Shown one piece after another: positions 6,528 to 7,963 of a DNA stretch of 7,963 nucleotides. The DNA comes from Marivivens sp. GTDB taxonomy: Bacteria; Pseudomonadota; Alphaproteobacteria; Rhodobacterales; Rhodobacteraceae. The position numbers and the translations under genes were made by a program. The stretch is from NCBI GenBank assembly GCA_024642185.1, contig JAHEBR010000090.1, positions 1-7,963 of the forward strand, written 5' to 3'. The stretch's first letter is position 1, and the number at the start of each line of letters is the position of its first letter. The notes beneath the pieces are model-generated. The model searched no databases and was not told where the DNA came from. It was given only the letters and a program-made list of their open reading frames with translations.

Positions 6528-6548
6528 TGGCGCAAGGAGGATCGCGCT

Positions 6549-6866
6549 ATGCTTTCGATTGCCCCCGGTGCCGCCGGTCAGACCGTCATCACCACGTTTG
6601 AAATGACACCAGCCACCGCGACCGAGTTGATGGAGGCGCTGCAAAGCGCGTTCGACGAGGTCATCCGCCATCAGGATGGGTTCATCGGCGCGGCGCTCCA
6701 TATGAACGACGCGATGACGCGGGTCTGCAACTATAGCCAATGGCGCAGCCGCGATGACTACAAAGCGATGCTGCGCACGCCCGAAATGATCGCCCGCAAC
6801 CGTCACATCCTGACCCTGTGCAAAGGGTTCGAGCCGGTGATGTATGAGGTTGCAAGGGTCGTCTAG
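6549..6866 (+). CDS. Antibiotic-biosynthesis-monooxygenase (ABM) domain protein
   Basis: A 105-residue protein spanning one ABM fold (dimeric ferredoxin-like alpha/beta barrel). Strand 1 is TVITTFEMTPATATEL. The helix is followed by the typical GFIGAALHMNDAMTRVCNYS, then QWRSRDDYKAM (residues 64-74). The Asn-Tyr-x-Gln-Trp segment and the DGFI turn are the usual family marks. Members include quinol or polyketide oxygenases, heme-degrading IsdG types and many of unknown substrate. The residues that would identify a heme degrader are not clearly present, so no substrate is assigned. AAGGAGG (6534-6540) lies eight bases before the ATG, an excellent ribosome binding site. The stop codon is one base from the start of the M23 gene, so the two are probably made from one message. 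The name reflects the fold, not antibiotic synthesis. Confidence 0.85.
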   Translation: MLSIAPGAAGQTVITTFEMTPATATELMEALQSAFDEVIRHQDGFIGAALHMNDAMTRVCNYSQWRSRDDYKAMLRTPEMIARNRHILTLCKGFEPVMYEVARVV

Positions 6867-6867
6867 A

Positions 6868-7443
6868 ATGCGCTTGGTTGCTCTTTTTTCCATCGTGGCT
6901 TTGACGGCCTGCGAAATGGGGCCGTTCGGCTATTCAGCGCCCTACAAGGCAATGAATTTCCACCCTGTAGCGATTACACTTGCCGATGATGCGCCGTCGA
7001 TCAGCCAGCAGTTTCGCCCGCCCAAACATTTTGGGATCGACATATTCAATCCTGTTGGCGCGCCCGTACTCGCCGCTGCCGAAGGTGTTGTCACCAGCCT
7101 TTGGACCGATGCAGCCTACGGGCGGCAGATCGTCTTGACCCATGGACCAGATACGAGAGATCAAATCTACCAGACCGTCTATAGGCATCTTTCGGCCTTC
7201 TCTGTCAAAGAAGGGGACCGCGTGTCCCGTGGTCAAAATATTGGCGCGCTAGGGAGAACAGGGGCGCTTTCCGCCGGTCTGCCGCATCTGCATTTTGAAG
7301 TCTGGCTAGGTGGCGGTGAGGGGGCCGTAGATCCAAACCTGATGTGGGAAGGCGGGCCGGGAATTGTCAGGTGTTTTGACAAAAGGACGGATAGCAAGCA
7401 TGGTGTCGTTTATCCAGTTGGCTGCGTTGAGGGCGAAAGATAG
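6868..7443 (+). CDS. M23 (LytM-type) metallopeptidase lipoprotein
   Basis: A 191-residue envelope protein. The N-terminus MRLVALFSIVALTAC is a lipoprotein signal with lipobox LTAC, so Cys15 would be lipidated. From about residue 50 to 160 lies an M23 domain. The zinc motif HxxxD is HFGID (His54, Asp58), a conserved YRHLS holds His107, and the HxH motif is LPHLHFE (His140, His142). All expected ligands are present, so it is probably an active peptidoglycan endopeptidase rather than a degenerate LytM activator. Pairs of cysteines (169 and 186) in the C-terminal tail may form a disulfide in the periplasm. ATG 6868 gives the clean lipoprotein signal, with AAGGG nine bases upstream inside the ABM gene; an earlier in-frame ATG at 6844 would spoil the signal. 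It starts one base after the ABM stop, suggesting translational coupling. Confidence 0.9.
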   Translation: MRLVALFSIVALTACEMGPFGYSAPYKAMNFHPVAITLADDAPSISQQFRPPKHFGIDIFNPVGAPVLAAAEGVVTSLWTDAAYGRQIVLTHGPDTRDQIYQTVYRHLSAFSVKEGDRVSRGQNIGALGRTGALSAGLPHLHFEVWLGGGEGAVDPNLMWEGGPGIVRCFDKRTDSKHGVVYPVGCVEGER

Positions 7444-7580
7444 ATCGGCCTCCGAAGCTTTGAATTGGATCGGCCCCGACGGGCGACACAAAAGGTTTCG
7501 CGGACAACAAGGATGCAATCTATTGGAGAAAGCCTGCGAGCAAGTGGGATATCGCGCTGACTCAACTTGAAGACCTTCTC

Positions 7581-7963
7581 TTGACCTATCCCGAGAGCGC
7601 GCTTGTCTTGTCAGGGGGCGTCCTCTGCTGCCTGTGGTTGGTGCGATGGTGGTTGCGGCGGCGAGAGGGGCGTGCACCTTGGATCGCCGTCGACGGTTCC
7701 AACGTCCTTTATTGGCAAGACGAAAGCCCATCGCTGCAAACGGTCCGGGAGGTGGTCGACGCGCTCAAGCGTCGGGGTTTCCGACCCGTCGTCTGGTTTG
7801 ATGCCAATGTCGGCTACCTTGTCGCCGACAGGTATATGGGGCCGTCGCCGCTCGCGCGGTCCTTGGGGCTTTCGCAGCGTCAGGTGATCGTCGCGCCGAA
7901 GGGCACCCCGGCGGATCCTCTGGTGATCGAAGGGGCGCGGACGCTCAAGGCGCGGATCGTCAG
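7581..7963 (+). CDS. Membrane-anchored NYN/PIN-like ribonuclease (partial, 3' end outside)
   Basis: The frame runs off the right edge. From a TTG at 7581 it encodes a short hydrophobic segment (ALVLSGGVLCCLWLV, residues 7-21) followed by a basic stop-transfer run (RWWLRRR). A cytoplasmic NYN domain follows. AVDGSNVLYW (36-45) carries the first catalytic Asp38 and Asn41, as in Zc3h12a/Regnase-type RNases. VVWFDANVGY (70-79) gives Asp74, and APKGTPADPLV comes near the end. The last acidic motif expected in this family lies beyond the window. The start is uncertain: the frame is open from 7464 but has no ATG, and TTG 7581 has no good ribosome binding site; CTG 7557, TTG 7608 and GTG 7641 are alternatives. 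It follows the M23 gene after a 137-bp gap. Membrane-tethered RNA cleavage is the likely role; targets are unknown. Confidence 0.75.
   Translation, partial: MTYPESALVLSGGVLCCLWLVRWWLRRREGRAPWIAVDGSNVLYWQDESPSLQTVREVVDALKRRGFRPVVWFDANVGYLVADRYMGPSPLARSLGLSQRQVIVAPKGTPADPLVIEGARTLKARIV

Noticed and set aside
6524..6538. Third hairpin over a ribosome binding site (TCCTT/AAGGA before the ABM gene)
   Set aside because: Only five pairs, the left arm overlaps the likely -10 hexamer and would not be in the transcript, and pyrimidine/purine pairing of this size is expected by chance.
7443..7475. Eight-base direct repeat GATCGGCC flanking 17 bases, as a possible insertion footprint
   Set aside because: Too short and GC-rich to be informative; no transposon ends or gene remnants lie between the copies.

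Overview
The window looks like a chromosomal stretch from an alphaproteobacterium of the order Rhodobacterales (Rhodobacter/Paracoccus-like). This rests on GC-rich third codon positions, an archaeal-type class I lysyl-tRNA synthetase (the usual LysRS of that group), strong AAGGAGG-type ribosome binding sites, an FNR/FnrL-type palindrome, and protein sequences that read as typical rhodobacterial families. No transposase, integrase, CRISPR array or phage structural cluster is visible.

Layout. Bases 1-53 hold the last codons of a plus-strand gene that converges on a minus-strand TerB-like gene (55-474). A 111-bp divergent control region separates TerB from the class I lysine--tRNA ligase gene lysK (586-2232). 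After a hairpin terminator and a 145-bp spacer comes a 762-residue right-handed beta-helix protein of the pectate-lyase-3 / GH28-related type (2378-4666), whose ribosome binding site lies in the arm of an 8-bp hairpin. A second strong hairpin ends that unit. Next is a three-part sensor protein with a degenerate N-terminal sensor-like half, a canonical cyclic-nucleotide-binding domain and a rhodanese domain with an intact active-site cysteine (4776-5861).

A minus-strand tRNA-Ala(CGC) gene (5901-5976) then stands back to back with a UspF-like universal stress protein gene (6096-6503). Their shared region carries a near-perfect FNR palindrome and an unusually complete hairpin that buries the stress gene's ribosome binding site. 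An antibiotic-biosynthesis-monooxygenase-fold protein (6549-6866) is followed one base later by an M23 metallopeptidase lipoprotein (6868-7443). The window ends inside a membrane-anchored NYN/PIN-like ribonuclease gene (about 7581 onward) whose start is unclear.

How they work together. lysK and the tRNA gene are translation housekeeping. The cNMP-rhodanese sensor and the FNR-linked stress protein suggest redox or oxygen responses, but only proximity links them. The ABM and M23 genes look translationally coupled. The most interesting items are the beta-helix protein (a possible surface or gene-transfer-agent spike protein), the two hairpins that mask ribosome binding sites, the fused cNMP-rhodanese sensor, and the unresolved 5' end of the membrane NYN nuclease. 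No clearly new multi-gene system is visible.
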